From Bacteroidota bacterium (GTDB lineage: Bacteria; Bacteroidota; Bacteroidia; B-17B0; Aurantibacillaceae), in assembly GCA_018267475.1 (NCBI GenBank), contig JAFDYI010000008.1, positions 1 through 42,788 of the forward strand: DNA of 42,788 bases. The letters run 5' to 3'. Under the pieces are notes generated by a model, which had not been told where the DNA came from, did not search any database, and saw only the letters and a program-made list of their open reading frames with translations. This document shows positions 33,602 through 41,346 of this stretch, one piece after another (within the stretch, counting starts at the first letter, position 1; every line of letters begins with the position of its first letter). The position numbers were made by a program, and so were the translations under genes.

Positions 33602-34564
33602 ATGTTGGATAAAGAAAAAAAGATACTCATTACAGGAGGTGCCGGTTTTATTGGCAGCAACATAGTGGATTATTTAGTAGCTCAAGGCTTTAAACACATT
33701 CGGGTTTTAGACAATTTAGAAACCGGTTTTTTAAAAAATATAGAAGCGCATATAAAAAACAATACCATACAGTTTATACAAGGCTCTATTACCCATTACG
33801 AAACTTGTTTGCAAGCTACCCAAAACCAAGATATTATTCTGCATCAAGCGGCGTTGGGAAGCGTGCCCCGCAGCATTGCCAACCCCTTAGCCACACACCA
33901 AACCAACGCTACCGGCTTTGTAAACATGTTAGAAGCCGCAAAAGAAAATAAGGTACAACGTTTGGTATATGCTTCGTCCTCATCGGTTTATGGAGATGAT
34001 GCAACCATGCCCAAAAAAGAAGAGGTAGTAGGCACTCCTTTGTCGCCCTATGCAGTAAGCAAAAAAACCAATGAATTATACGCCGATGTTTTTGCCACCA
34101 CCTATCAAATGGAACTAATTGGCTTACGCTATTTCAATGTGTTTGGCCCTAAGCAAAACCCGCAAGGCCCTTACGCGGCGGTTATTCCTATTTTTATAAA
34201 CAAGCTATTGCAAGGACAAGCGCCTACCATATATGGCGATGGAAACAATACCCGCGATTTTACATACATAGAAAACGTGGTGCAAGCCAATTTGTTAGCC
34301 GCTTTTACCCCAAACAAACAAGCGTTAAACCGAGTGTATAACATAGCCTGCGGCGCCACCACATCGCTCAACACCCTGTACCAACTTATTACGAAAGAGC
34401 TACAAAGCCAAGTACCGGTGGCTTATGCCCCAAATCGTAAAGGAGAAATAAAAGACAGCTTTGCCTCTATTGATAAAGCAAAAAAAGAACTGGAGTACCT
34501 ACCCCAAATAAATTTGGAAGAAGGCATAAAAAAAACCGTACACTGGTACCAAAACAACCGATAA
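33602..34564 (+). CDS. UDP-N-acetylglucosamine 4-epimerase-like SDR (WbpP/TviC type)
   Basis: The 320-residue extended short-chain dehydrogenase has the NAD motif TGGAGFIGSN (11-20), the catalytic set SSSSVYG and YAVSK (Y-x3-K), and HQAALGSVPRSIANPLATHQ (82-101). The last motif is characteristic of the WbpP/TviC group, which interconverts UDP-GlcNAc and UDP-GalNAc or their uronic acids. It would supply an amino-sugar precursor to the locus. The start abuts the upxY stop, and only one base lies between its own stop and wzm. The exact substrate (GlcNAc, GlcNAcA or glucose) cannot be fixed from sequence alone. Confidence 0.85.
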   Translation: MLDKEKKILITGGAGFIGSNIVDYLVAQGFKHIRVLDNLETGFLKNIEAHIKNNTIQFIQGSITHYETCLQATQNQDIILHQAALGSVPRSIANPLATHQTNATGFVNMLEAAKENKVQRLVYASSSSVYGDDATMPKKEEVVGTPLSPYAVSKKTNELYADVFATTYQMELIGLRYFNVFGPKQNPQGPYAAVIPIFINKLLQGQAPTIYGDGNNTRDFTYIENVVQANLLAAFTPNKQALNRVYNIACGATTSLNTLYQLITKELQSQVPVAYAPNRKGEIKDSFASIDKAKKELEYLPQINLEEGIKKTVHWYQNNR

Positions 34565-34565
34565 T

Positions 34566-35423
34566 ATGCAGCAAGAACAAGAGCACTGGGATTTAGTTAT
34601 TAAACCTAAAAATAAATGGTACGATGTGGATTTGGCTGCTATATGGCATTACCGCGACTTACTCATGCTGCTGGTGCGCCGCGATTTTGTGGCTGTATAT
34701 AAACAAACCATTTTAGGGCCGCTTTGGTTTTTTATACAACCCATTTTTACCTCGCTTACCTTTACCCTTATTTTTGGCGGCATAGCCAAGATAAGTACAG
34801 ACAGCATGCCCCCCATCTTATTTTATATGGCCGGCGTAACGCTGTGGCGCTATTTTTCTGACTGCTTAAACAACACCTCAAACACCTTTATTGCCAATGC
34901 AGGAGTGTTTGGCAAAGTATATTTTCCAAGGCTTATTATGCCGCTATCGGTGTTGGTATCCAACCTTATTAAATTAGGCATACAACTGCTTATTTTTCTA
35001 ATTATATGGTTGTACTATTTAGTTACAGGCACACAGGTACAGCCGCAGTGGTACTTGCTTTTGGTATTGCCTCTATTGATATTGATGATGGCAGGCTTGG
35101 GCTTAGGCTTTGGTATTTTAATTTCTTCATTAACTACCAAGTACCGCGATTTAAGTTTTTTAATAGGCTTTGGGGTGCAACTGCTCATGTACGGAAGCTC
35201 GGTTATTATACCGGTATCCAGCATCACCAATGCACATTTAAAAATGGCCATGCTGCTCAACCCGCTTACCTCCATCATAGAAGCCTTTAAATATATTTTT
35301 TTAGGGAGCGGCTTTTTTAGCGCCTACTGGCTTATATACGATTTTGCTTTTATGATGATCGTACTGGCCGTAGCCGTGCTTATGTTCAATAAGGTAGAAA
35401 AAACATTTATGGATACGGTTTAG
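34566..35423 (+). CDS. wzm: ABC-2 type polysaccharide export permease (Wzm)
   Basis: Wzm forms the membrane channel that exports lipid-linked O-polysaccharide. The 285-residue protein has an N-terminal amphipathic stretch (LLMLLVRRDFVAVYKQTILG), six hydrophobic segments (IFTSLTFTLIFGGIA, ILFYMAGVTLWRYF, LGIQLLIFLIIWLYYLV, LLLVLPLLILMMAGLGLGFG, FLIGFGVQLLMYGSSVIIP, FAFMMIVLAVAVLMF) and the PLTSIIEAFKYIFLG loop of the family. The protein looks complete and ends EKTFMDTV. Its partner wzt normally follows directly, but here a 641-nt four-helix-bundle element begins at the first base after the stop codon. Confidence 0.93.
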   Translation: MQQEQEHWDLVIKPKNKWYDVDLAAIWHYRDLLMLLVRRDFVAVYKQTILGPLWFFIQPIFTSLTFTLIFGGIAKISTDSMPPILFYMAGVTLWRYFSDCLNNTSNTFIANAGVFGKVYFPRLIMPLSVLVSNLIKLGIQLLIFLIIWLYYLVTGTQVQPQWYLLLVLPLLILMMAGLGLGFGILISSLTTKYRDLSFLIGFGVQLLMYGSSVIIPVSSITNAHLKMAMLLNPLTSIIEAFKYIFLGSGFFSAYWLIYDFAFMMIVLAVAVLMFNKVEKTFMDTV

Positions 35424-35579
35424 GCTGGAGTTGGGCTGAGGGTGAGATTGAGACTGAGGGTGAGATTGAGACGGAGGGTGAGGGTGAGGTTGAGGATGAG
35501 GTTGAGGTTAAGGTTGAGGTTAAGGTTGAGACTGAGATTGAGACGGAGGGGGAGATTGGAGTTAAAATTGAGAATAAGA
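35424..35579 (+). repeat. Left hexamer array, 26 units of TTGAGG type
   Basis: Twenty-six consecutive hexamers run without any break in phase from the base after the wzm stop to the base before the ATG at 35580. Common units are TTGAGG, TTGAGA, TTAAGG, GTGAGG, CTGAGG and CGGAGG. The two ends are the most degenerate. In one frame the array encodes alternating Leu and Arg (or Val-Arg) with no stop codon. Confidence 0.9.
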
Positions 35580-35963
35580 ATGTACAAAGATTTTATAGAA
35601 ACAAGCTTTTGGAAAGGCGCCATGAAAATTGCCGAAATGGTTTTTGTATTGACTAACGAATTACCAAGAAAAGAAGATTATGGATTGACCTCTCAGCTAA
35701 GACGAGCATCGGTTAGTATTTCAGCCAACATTGCCGAAGCCTTTGGGAGAAGCACCGCCCCCGATAAAAATAAATTTTACGATTATGCAAGAGGCTCGGC
35801 ATTTGAAACAAAAAGTTTATTATTGTATGGAATGTCGGTTAACTATTTTAATGAAACAGAAACAAAAAACGTAATTGAGCTTTTGGAACAAACTGTTTAC
35901 GAAATTAATAAAGTAAAAGTAACCTTAAAAAAACAATCTAAATATAAACCTTCTCAACCTTAA
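35580..35963 (+). CDS. Four-helix-bundle protein (S23/IVS-encoded family)
   Basis: The 127-residue protein starts MYKDFIETSFWKGAMKIAEM and shows the hallmark of the 23S-rRNA-intervening-sequence (S23) family: YGLTSQLRRASVSISANIAE (around 53-72), then GSAFETKSLLLYG and an amphipathic last helix (VIELLEQTVYEINKVKVTL). Family members are small, basic, form pentamers, and occur in rRNA intervening sequences and as Avd in diversity-generating retroelements. Most have no known function. I choose the ATG at 35580. The frame stays open upstream only because the hexamer array lacks stops there, which would give a Leu-Arg repeat of 46 residues. The stop TAA is supplied by the right array. Confidence 0.88.
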   Translation: MYKDFIETSFWKGAMKIAEMVFVLTNELPRKEDYGLTSQLRRASVSISANIAEAFGRSTAPDKNKFYDYARGSAFETKSLLLYGMSVNYFNETETKNVIELLEQTVYEINKVKVTLKKQSKYKPSQP

Positions 35964-36064
35964 CCTTAACCTCAATCTTAACCTCAACCTCACTCTAAAC
36001 CTTAACCTCACTCTAAACCTCAACCTTAACCTCACTCTCAACCTTAACCTCAACCTCAACCTCA
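35955..36064 (+). repeat. Right hexamer array, 18 units of YAACCT type
   Basis: Hexamers CAACCT, TAACCT, CACTCT, AAACCT and CAATCT follow one another in phase from the last codons of the four-helix-bundle gene to CA just before the wzt ATG. Their reverse complement (AGGTTG, AGGTTA, AGAGTG) is the unit of the left array, so the two arrays are inverted with respect to each other. Confidence 0.9.
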
Positions 36065-37333
36065 ATGACCGTAATAAAAGTAGAAAATTTAGGCAAGCAG
36101 TATCACTTGGGGCAGGTGGGCACAGGCACCATATCGCACGACCTAAACCGCTGGTGGCACCGTGTGCGGGGTAAAGAAGACCCCTACCTGAAAATAGGCG
36201 ACACCAACGACCGCACCACCAAAGGAAACAGCGATATTGTATGGGCGCTAAAAGACATTAATTTTGAAGTAAAACAGGGCGAAGTGCTGGGTATTATTGG
36301 GCGCAACGGCGCTGGCAAATCCACCTTACTAAAAATACTATCGCGTGTTACCGGCCCTACTGTGGGCGATGTAAAAGTAAAAGGCCGCATTGCCAGCCTG
36401 CTGGAGGTGGGTACCGGTTTCCACCCCGACTTATCGGGTAGAGAAAACATCTTTTTGAACGGAGCCATACTGGGTATGAGCAAGCAAGAAATAAAAAATA
36501 AGTTTGACGAGATAGTTGATTTTGCCGGTGTAGAGCGATATATAGATACCCCCGTAAAGCGCTACAGCAGCGGCATGTACGTGCGCTTGGCTTTTGCCGT
36601 AGCCGCACACCTAGAGCCCGAAATTTTAATTGTGGACGAGGTGCTGGCCGTGGGTGATGCCGAGTTTCAAAAAAAATGCCTGGGTAAAATGAAAGACGTA
36701 AGCGGACAAGGCAGAACCGTTTTATTTGTAAGCCATAATATGCCTTCTATAAAAGCGCTTTGCACAAGAGGCCTTTATTTAGAAAAGGGAGGGGTTACCT
36801 TTCTTGGGGATATCAACCAAACTATAGCAAAGTACTTTGAAATTAAAGCTGTTTTTGAAAAAAAAGGCATCGTTCCTGAAAGTTATGAAAGATATAACAC
36901 CGGGCAAGCAAAAATAAAAAGCGTTCAACTAGTTGACGAAAACGACATGGCTACGAGCGAGGTTTTGTATAGAAGCAAAATAAAATTTAAAATAAAAATA
37001 GATGTATTAGAAAGAATAAACGATGCCATAGTAGATATAAAAATAGTATCAAAAGATGGAGTTGTAATTACGCACACTATGAATATAGACCAAGATGACA
37101 AACCCTATAGCCTCGATGTTGGGATACACGATTTTGAAGTTGATTTACACAATTCTTTTCACCCCGATTATTACAACACAACGGTAGGTATTCACTACTC
37201 TATCGGAGCCACTATTGATTACCTGGAACACATATATGATTTTCAGATATTAAACATTGGGCAAGAAAGCGATTATACCGTTAGTTGGAAACATGGATAC
37301 TTAAAATTAGATAGCAAATGGCAGAAAGTATAA
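36065..37333 (+). CDS. wzt: Polysaccharide ABC exporter ATP-binding protein with Wzt C-terminal domain
   Basis: Wzt powers export through Wzm. The 422-residue protein has Walker A GIIGRNGAGKST (around 75-86), the polysaccharide-exporter signature YSSGMYVRLAFAVAA, Walker B ILIVDEVLAVGDAEFQ and the switch SHNM. Residues about 265-420 form the Wzt_C beta-sandwich (YNTGQAKIKSVQLVD, KIKFKIKIDVLE, HDFEVDLHNSF), which in E. coli O8/O9a reads the terminal modification of the glycan. Base composition drops sharply between the two parts. A hand count gives 32 G+C in 36301-36360 against 10 in 36961-37020. The specificity domain has probably been exchanged together with the genes downstream. Its last 16 nt overlap the aminotransferase gene. 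Confidence 0.93.
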   Translation: MTVIKVENLGKQYHLGQVGTGTISHDLNRWWHRVRGKEDPYLKIGDTNDRTTKGNSDIVWALKDINFEVKQGEVLGIIGRNGAGKSTLLKILSRVTGPTVGDVKVKGRIASLLEVGTGFHPDLSGRENIFLNGAILGMSKQEIKNKFDEIVDFAGVERYIDTPVKRYSSGMYVRLAFAVAAHLEPEILIVDEVLAVGDAEFQKKCLGKMKDVSGQGRTVLFVSHNMPSIKALCTRGLYLEKGGVTFLGDINQTIAKYFEIKAVFEKKGIVPESYERYNTGQAKIKSVQLVDENDMATSEVLYRSKIKFKIKIDVLERINDAIVDIKIVSKDGVVITHTMNIDQDDKPYSLDVGIHDFEVDLHNSFHPDYYNTTVGIHYSIGATIDYLEHIYDFQILNIGQESDYTVSWKHGYLKLDSKWQKV

Positions 37334-38445
37334 CTAATTTTATTCCTTTAGCGAAACCTAACATCTTAGAAAAAGATATTTTGTTAGTTAACGAAGTATT
37401 ACGAAGCGGAATGTTGGTACAAGGTAAATATGTTACCGAATTAGAAAACAGTTTTATCCAACTTGCAAAATCAAAATACGCAAGCGCAGTAAGCAACGGC
37501 ACTGCAACTTTACATTTAGCTTTAAAAGTGCTAGGGGTAAAAGAGGGAGATGAGGTTATTGTGCCTGCATTTTCATATATGGCTACGGCTAACGTGATAG
37601 AGTTAGTAGGGGCAAAACCTATTTTTGTAGATATTGATATACAAACATTTAATATAGATGTGCACAAAATAGAAGCTAATATCTCTAAAAAAACAAAGGC
37701 TATCATACCCGTGCATGAGTTTGGGTTGTCGTGCGATATAGAACCCATTATAGAAATTGCGAAACGCTACAATTTATACGTAATTGAAGATGCTGCCTGT
37801 GCACTTGGTGCTGAATATAAAGAAAAACATGTGGGAACCTTTGGTCATTTTGGTTCTTTTTCTTTACATCCAAGAAAAGCAATTAGCAGCGGAGAGGGGG
37901 GGGTACTCATTACAGATATTGAATATCATGATACTAAAGTAAAAATATTACGAAATCATGGCACAGAAATAATAAACGGTAAAATGGATTTTAGTGATTT
38001 TGGCTTTAATTACAGAATGACCGATTTTCAAGCAGCTCTTGTCGTTTCTCAAATGAACCGACTAAAAGAAAGTATTGCTCATAAAAAAAAGCTAGCTAAA
38101 CGATATAGCAACCTGTTAGACAGCTCTCTAATACAATTGCCGCACACACCTAACTATACAGAGCATACCTGGCAAACCTATCACGTTCTTCTTCATGAAA
38201 CAATAAATAGGGATCGCATTATTGAACAAATGAAACTAAAAAATATCGGAACGAATTATGGAGCGCAGTGCATGCCTTATATGCAATCGTTTAAGGAAAA
38301 ATACAACCTTAATTGCGACATGCTGTTTCCTCATGCACTTTCGGCCTACAAAAGAGGTTTAGCCCTACCTATTCATGATTTAATTACAGAAGAGCAAGTT
38401 GAATATATTGCAAACACATTGAACTATTTAATAAAACAAAAATGA
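37318..38445 (+). CDS. DegT/DnrJ/EryC1/StrS-type sugar aminotransferase
   Basis: The 375-residue PLP enzyme transfers an amino group to a nucleotide-bound keto sugar. Motifs: [58 protein letters not shown], and the PLP lysine in [16 protein letters not shown] (around 180-195), followed by RNHG and [12 protein letters not shown]. Ser-Leu-His-Pro-Arg-Lys is close to the usual SFH-x-x-K arrangement. It would supply an amino sugar to the surface glycan, perhaps one that the acyltransferase at 39404 then acylates. The gene starts inside the 3' end of wzt (16-nt overlap) and overlaps the next gene by 4 nt, so the operon is tightly packed. Confidence 0.9.
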   Translation: MAESITNFIPLAKPNILEKDILLVNEVLRSGMLVQGKYVTELENSFIQLAKSKYASAVSNGTATLHLALKVLGVKEGDEVIVPAFSYMATANVIELVGAKPIFVDIDIQTFNIDVHKIEANISKKTKAIIPVHEFGLSCDIEPIIEIAKRYNLYVIEDAACALGAEYKEKHVGTFGHFGSFSLHPRKAISSGEGGVLITDIEYHDTKVKILRNHGTEIINGKMDFSDFGFNYRMTDFQAALVVSQMNRLKESIAHKKKLAKRYSNLLDSSLIQLPHTPNYTEHTWQTYHVLLHETINRDRIIEQMKLKNIGTNYGAQCMPYMQSFKEKYNLNCDMLFPHALSAYKRGLALPIHDLITEEQVEYIANTLNYLIKQK

Positions 38446-39398
38446 TAACAAATAAAACAATTTTTATTACGGGCGGTGCCGGTTTTATTGCCAACACTAT
38501 TATTGGACGCTTAGTTGAAAAAAACAAAATTATTGTCTATGATAATTTCCATAGAGATACTTTAAGTAATTCGGCCTATGCCAAACACCCTAACATTAAA
38601 ATAGTGAAAGGAGATGTACTGGATTTGCCTGCGCTTACCCTAGCTATGGCAGGTGCTGATTTAGTAATACATGCGGCCGGTATTGCAGGTATAGACACTG
38701 TGATAAAAGACCCGGTAAAAACAATGCGCGTTAATATGATGGGCACCGCTAATGCCTTAGAAGCTGCTTGCGTAAATAAAATAAATGAACGTTTTATTGA
38801 TTTTTCAACCTCAGAGATATTTGGCTCCTATGCCTTCAAGTCTTCTGAAGAAGATAATACCGTAGCAGGTAGCGCCGGCGAAGCTCGATGGACTTATGCT
38901 GTAAGCAAGCTAGCGGGCGAACATTTAGCCCATGCTTATTTTAAACAATATAAGTTACCGGCAGTAACAGTTAGACCTTTTAATGTATATGGACCTGGAC
39001 AAACAGGCGAAGGAGCAATACAAATTTTTATTAAAAAAGCATTAAAAAATGAAGACATTATTATCAATGGCGATGGCAACCAAATTAGAGCTTGGTGCTA
39101 CGTAGATGATTTTGTAGATTGCATCATGCTGGCCCTAGAAAAAAAAGAAGCAATAGGAGAAAGTTTTAATATAGGCAATGCCCGCGCTGTTACCACCATT
39201 TTAGGTTTAGCAGAAACCGTGTTGCGGGTTCTAAAATCAAATTCTAAAATTATTTTTAAAGAAGCGCTCTCTGCCGATATAGAGTTAAGAATACCAAGCG
39301 TAGAAAAAGCCCGCAAACTGCTAGACTTTAAAGCTAAAGTAGATTTGGAAGAGGGGATAAAGGCTACCGCAACCTGGATAAAAAATAGTTTAAGCTAG
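38442..39398 (+). CDS. NAD-dependent epimerase/dehydratase (extended SDR)
   Basis: The 318-residue protein has the NAD motif [11 protein letters not shown] (10-20, with Ala in place of the usual Gly at the third position), [11 protein letters not shown], the catalytic [11 protein letters not shown] and YAVSK (Y-x3-K), and [10 protein letters not shown]. It resembles UDP-glucuronate decarboxylases and GDP-mannose or dTDP-sugar dehydratases. I cannot choose between an epimerase and a dehydratase. It overlaps the aminotransferase by ATGA, which suggests consecutive steps in one nucleotide-sugar pathway. The A/T-rich composition is shared with its neighbours. Confidence 0.82.
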   Translation: MITNKTIFITGGAGFIANTIIGRLVEKNKIIVYDNFHRDTLSNSAYAKHPNIKIVKGDVLDLPALTLAMAGADLVIHAAGIAGIDTVIKDPVKTMRVNMMGTANALEAACVNKINERFIDFSTSEIFGSYAFKSSEEDNTVAGSAGEARWTYAVSKLAGEHLAHAYFKQYKLPAVTVRPFNVYGPGQTGEGAIQIFIKKALKNEDIIINGDGNQIRAWCYVDDFVDCIMLALEKKEAIGESFNIGNARAVTTILGLAETVLRVLKSNSKIIFKEALSADIELRIPSVEKARKLLDFKAKVDLEEGIKATATWIKNSLS

Positions 39399-39403
39399 GA
39401 AAA

Positions 39404-39988
39404 ATGGACAGAAAAAAATTATTAGGAAAAAAGCAAGAAAAAATTTTGTTCGATGAATTAAATAAGTTGCATCAATTTTTTTTTTCTGAATTTAAACAGC
39501 AATTTAATAGAAGTTTACCCTTTACTGACGAAATTTTTGACCGATGGGAGCGTGCAAAAGCTTTAAGTTTTGGAGGAGGATCATCAATATATGATAGCTC
39601 TTATGTGTTTGGTGATGTAAAAGTGGGTAAAAATACTTGGATAGGGCAGTTTACAATTATTGACGGCTCCGGAGGGTTAACAATTGGTGACAACTGCACT
39701 ATATCTTCGGGCGTTCATATCTATACACATGATAATGTAAAGCAAACCTTATCTGGAGGAAAATTACCGATAGAGAAAAAAAAAGTTTCCATTGGCAATT
39801 GTAGCTATATTGGCCCACATTCTATTATAGCTAAAGGCATAAAAATTGGCAATAATTGTATAGTAGCAAGTAACTCGTTTGTAAACAAAGATGTGGAAAA
39901 TTTTTCTATAGTGGCAGGAAACCCTGCTAAAAAAATAGGAAAGGTACTTGTTTCAGATAACGATATTAAATTTGAGTATAATAAATAA
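39404..39988 (+). CDS. Hexapeptide-repeat acyltransferase
   Basis: The 194-residue protein has a helical N-terminal 60 residues, then a left-handed beta-helix of hexapeptide repeats (VFGDVKVGKNTWIGQ, LTIGDNCTISSGVHIYTHDN, VSIGNCSYIGPHSIIAKGIK, IGNNCIVASNSFV) and the closing SIVAGNPAKKIGKV. The His in IYTHDN is the likely catalytic base. This is the maltose/galactoside acetyltransferase type, and the donor is probably acetyl-CoA. In this locus it may acetylate the amino group added by the DegT enzyme, or a hydroxyl on the finished glycan. It starts 5 nt after the SDR gene. Confidence 0.87.
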   Translation: MDRKKLLGKKQEKILFDELNKLHQFFFSEFKQQFNRSLPFTDEIFDRWERAKALSFGGGSSIYDSSYVFGDVKVGKNTWIGQFTIIDGSGGLTIGDNCTISSGVHIYTHDNVKQTLSGGKLPIEKKKVSIGNCSYIGPHSIIAKGIKIGNNCIVASNSFVNKDVENFSIVAGNPAKKIGKVLVSDNDIKFEYNK

Positions 39989-40019
39989 AATTTAAACAAG
40001 CCCTTAATTATCTGAAATA

Positions 40020-41240
40020 ATGTTTAAAAAGAAAATTTTAATTGTTACTAATATCCACGTGCAAGGTAACCCAGCACTATGGTTTATTTATAACCAATTA
40101 AAAGAAAAATACAATGTTACCATATCTAGTTTTCATCCCATAGAGAAAGGGATGCTCAATAAAAATATAAAATACAAAACCCATTCTTTTTTTTATAAAA
40201 AAATGGAAAAAAATAAACGAGCCTTTTTTTTTAGGCGAGCATATAACTATTTTTATGGACAACAATTAAAAAAAAAACCGAACCTATCTCAAATAATCAT
40301 AGAAGATAGATTACGCTTTTTTTATTCGAAAATAGAACTTTATTTAAAAAACAGAACAGTTGACTTCATAATAAATATTGATACTGAAGCAGCCTATATA
40401 AGTAAACCTCTTTCTGAAAAATGCAAAATACCTAATGCGTATTTTATTTATGAGTTTTATGCCCATCAAACTTTAGAAATAGATAATGCTGTTTTTGTTG
40501 AAAAAACGAATATTGAGAAAGAAGGTGTACTTAATTCAGATATTATACTAAGTGGGGCAAATGATTTAGCAGCTAACTATTTATTAAAAAAATATAATTC
40601 AAAAGCTAAAGCAGTAACATTTACTGTTTGCCCGTTAAAAAAAAACAATAAAACCACAGAATGCCATACACCTTTAAAATTATATTATCACGGAGCTTTG
40701 TTTGATAATAGAGGACTTAAAGAAGCCATACTTGCAATGAGGGAAATAGAAGGAGCAATATTACACATAAGGGGCTTTGGGGATTATGAAAAAGAACTAA
40801 AAGAAACTGTTATAAACAACGATTTAGCTAAAAAAGTTATATTCTTGCCTGTGGTTCCTACTGAACTATTAACTGAAGTTGCTGCTGAATTTGATATTGG
40901 CTTAACAATGGTTAGAATGAACATTTTAAATCATGTTTACGCTATGGGGTTTAAAACTTTTGAAAATATATCTGCTGGATTGGCATTAATAATGCCCGCT
41001 AGTGTTCCTTTAAAACAATTAAACAATGAGTATAAAGTTGGCTTGACTTACGAAGATGCCACTACTGATAATCTTGTAAAATTATTTCAATACTGTGTTG
41101 ATAACCCCAATTTAGTGCGCGAGTGGAAGAAAAATGCACAAACTGCTTACGAAAAAGAGTATAATCAATATGTACAACAAAATAGATTGATACGAGAAAT
41201 TGAAACATTATTAAATACTAAAAAAAAGAAGCCGAGGTAG
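40020..41240 (+). CDS. Glycosyltransferase (GT-B, family 4-like)
   Basis: The 406-residue protein has a Rossmann-like N-terminus (KKKILIVTNIHVQGNPALW) and a C-terminal sugar-nucleotide domain (LKLYYHGALFDNRGLKEAIL, LHIRGFGDYEKELKETV, VIFLPVVPTELLTEVAAEFD, IGLTMVRMNILNHVYAM, FKTFENISAGLALIMP). This matches the GT-B fold with the E-x-x-A-x-G-type loop altered to FENISAGLA. It has no membrane segment and should act at the cytoplasmic face on a lipid-linked acceptor. Donor and acceptor are unknown. The sequence is very A/T-rich, with many AAA runs, like the rest of this end of the window. Confidence 0.82.
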   Translation: MFKKKILIVTNIHVQGNPALWFIYNQLKEKYNVTISSFHPIEKGMLNKNIKYKTHSFFYKKMEKNKRAFFFRRAYNYFYGQQLKKKPNLSQIIIEDRLRFFYSKIELYLKNRTVDFIINIDTEAAYISKPLSEKCKIPNAYFIYEFYAHQTLEIDNAVFVEKTNIEKEGVLNSDIILSGANDLAANYLLKKYNSKAKAVTFTVCPLKKNNKTTECHTPLKLYYHGALFDNRGLKEAILAMREIEGAILHIRGFGDYEKELKETVINNDLAKKVIFLPVVPTELLTEVAAEFDIGLTMVRMNILNHVYAMGFKTFENISAGLALIMPASVPLKQLNNEYKVGLTYEDATTDNLVKLFQYCVDNPNLVREWKKNAQTAYEKEYNQYVQQNRLIREIETLLNTKKKKPR

Positions 41241-41346
41241 TTTGCTATTTTAATGTAAACTTGTGTGCAGCATAATAATTACACATCAATTTAAAACTAC
41301 GGAATAAACTGGCTATGCTGTGTAACTGTTGAAAAATACTAAAAAA
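41241..41346 (+). other. Spacer between glycosyltransferase genes with an inverted repeat
   Basis: The 106-nt gap contains CAGCATA (41268-41274) and TATGCTG (41314-41320), a 7-bp inverted repeat around 39 nt. It has no T run, so it is not a standard terminator. No promoter matching the consensus was found. The spacer is not similar to the one before the duplicate gene at 42605. Confidence 0.35.

Larger units (their letters stand above)
35424..36064 (+). mobile_element. Inverted-hexamer-array element carrying a four-helix-bundle gene
   Basis: The element fills the whole space between the wzm stop and the wzt ATG. It consists of a left array of 26 G-rich hexamers, a 127-codon four-helix-bundle gene, and a right array of 18 C-rich hexamers that is the reverse complement in character. 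The best-paired part of the arms (35502-35531 with 36036-36065) matches at 29 of 30 positions. There is no transposase. S23-type four-helix-bundle genes inside long stems are known from 23S rRNA intervening sequences. Whether this unit moves is inference; what the sequence shows is the symmetric cassette. Confidence 0.6.

Noticed and set aside
35442-35579. A Leu-Arg-rich N-terminal extension of the four-helix-bundle protein
   Set aside because: The open frame follows automatically from the hexamer array, and the family start aligns with the ATG at 35580. Kept only as a remark in a finding.
35420-35623. Open frame on the minus strand rich in Leu and Asn
   Set aside because: It is the reverse reading of the hexamer array and has no coding character.
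35580-35963. Avd protein of a diversity-generating retroelement
   Set aside because: Avd is a related four-helix bundle, but no reverse transcriptase, template repeat or variable repeat is seen nearby.
35424-36064. Telomere, CRISPR array or classical insertion sequence
   Set aside because: The hexamers look telomere-like but are internal and inverted. There are no spacers between repeats, no Cas genes, no transposase and no clear target-site duplication.
41329-41346. TTG start six codons before the glycosyltransferase ATG
   Set aside because: The duplicate gene starts at the equivalent ATG with an unrelated upstream sequence, so identity begins at the true start.
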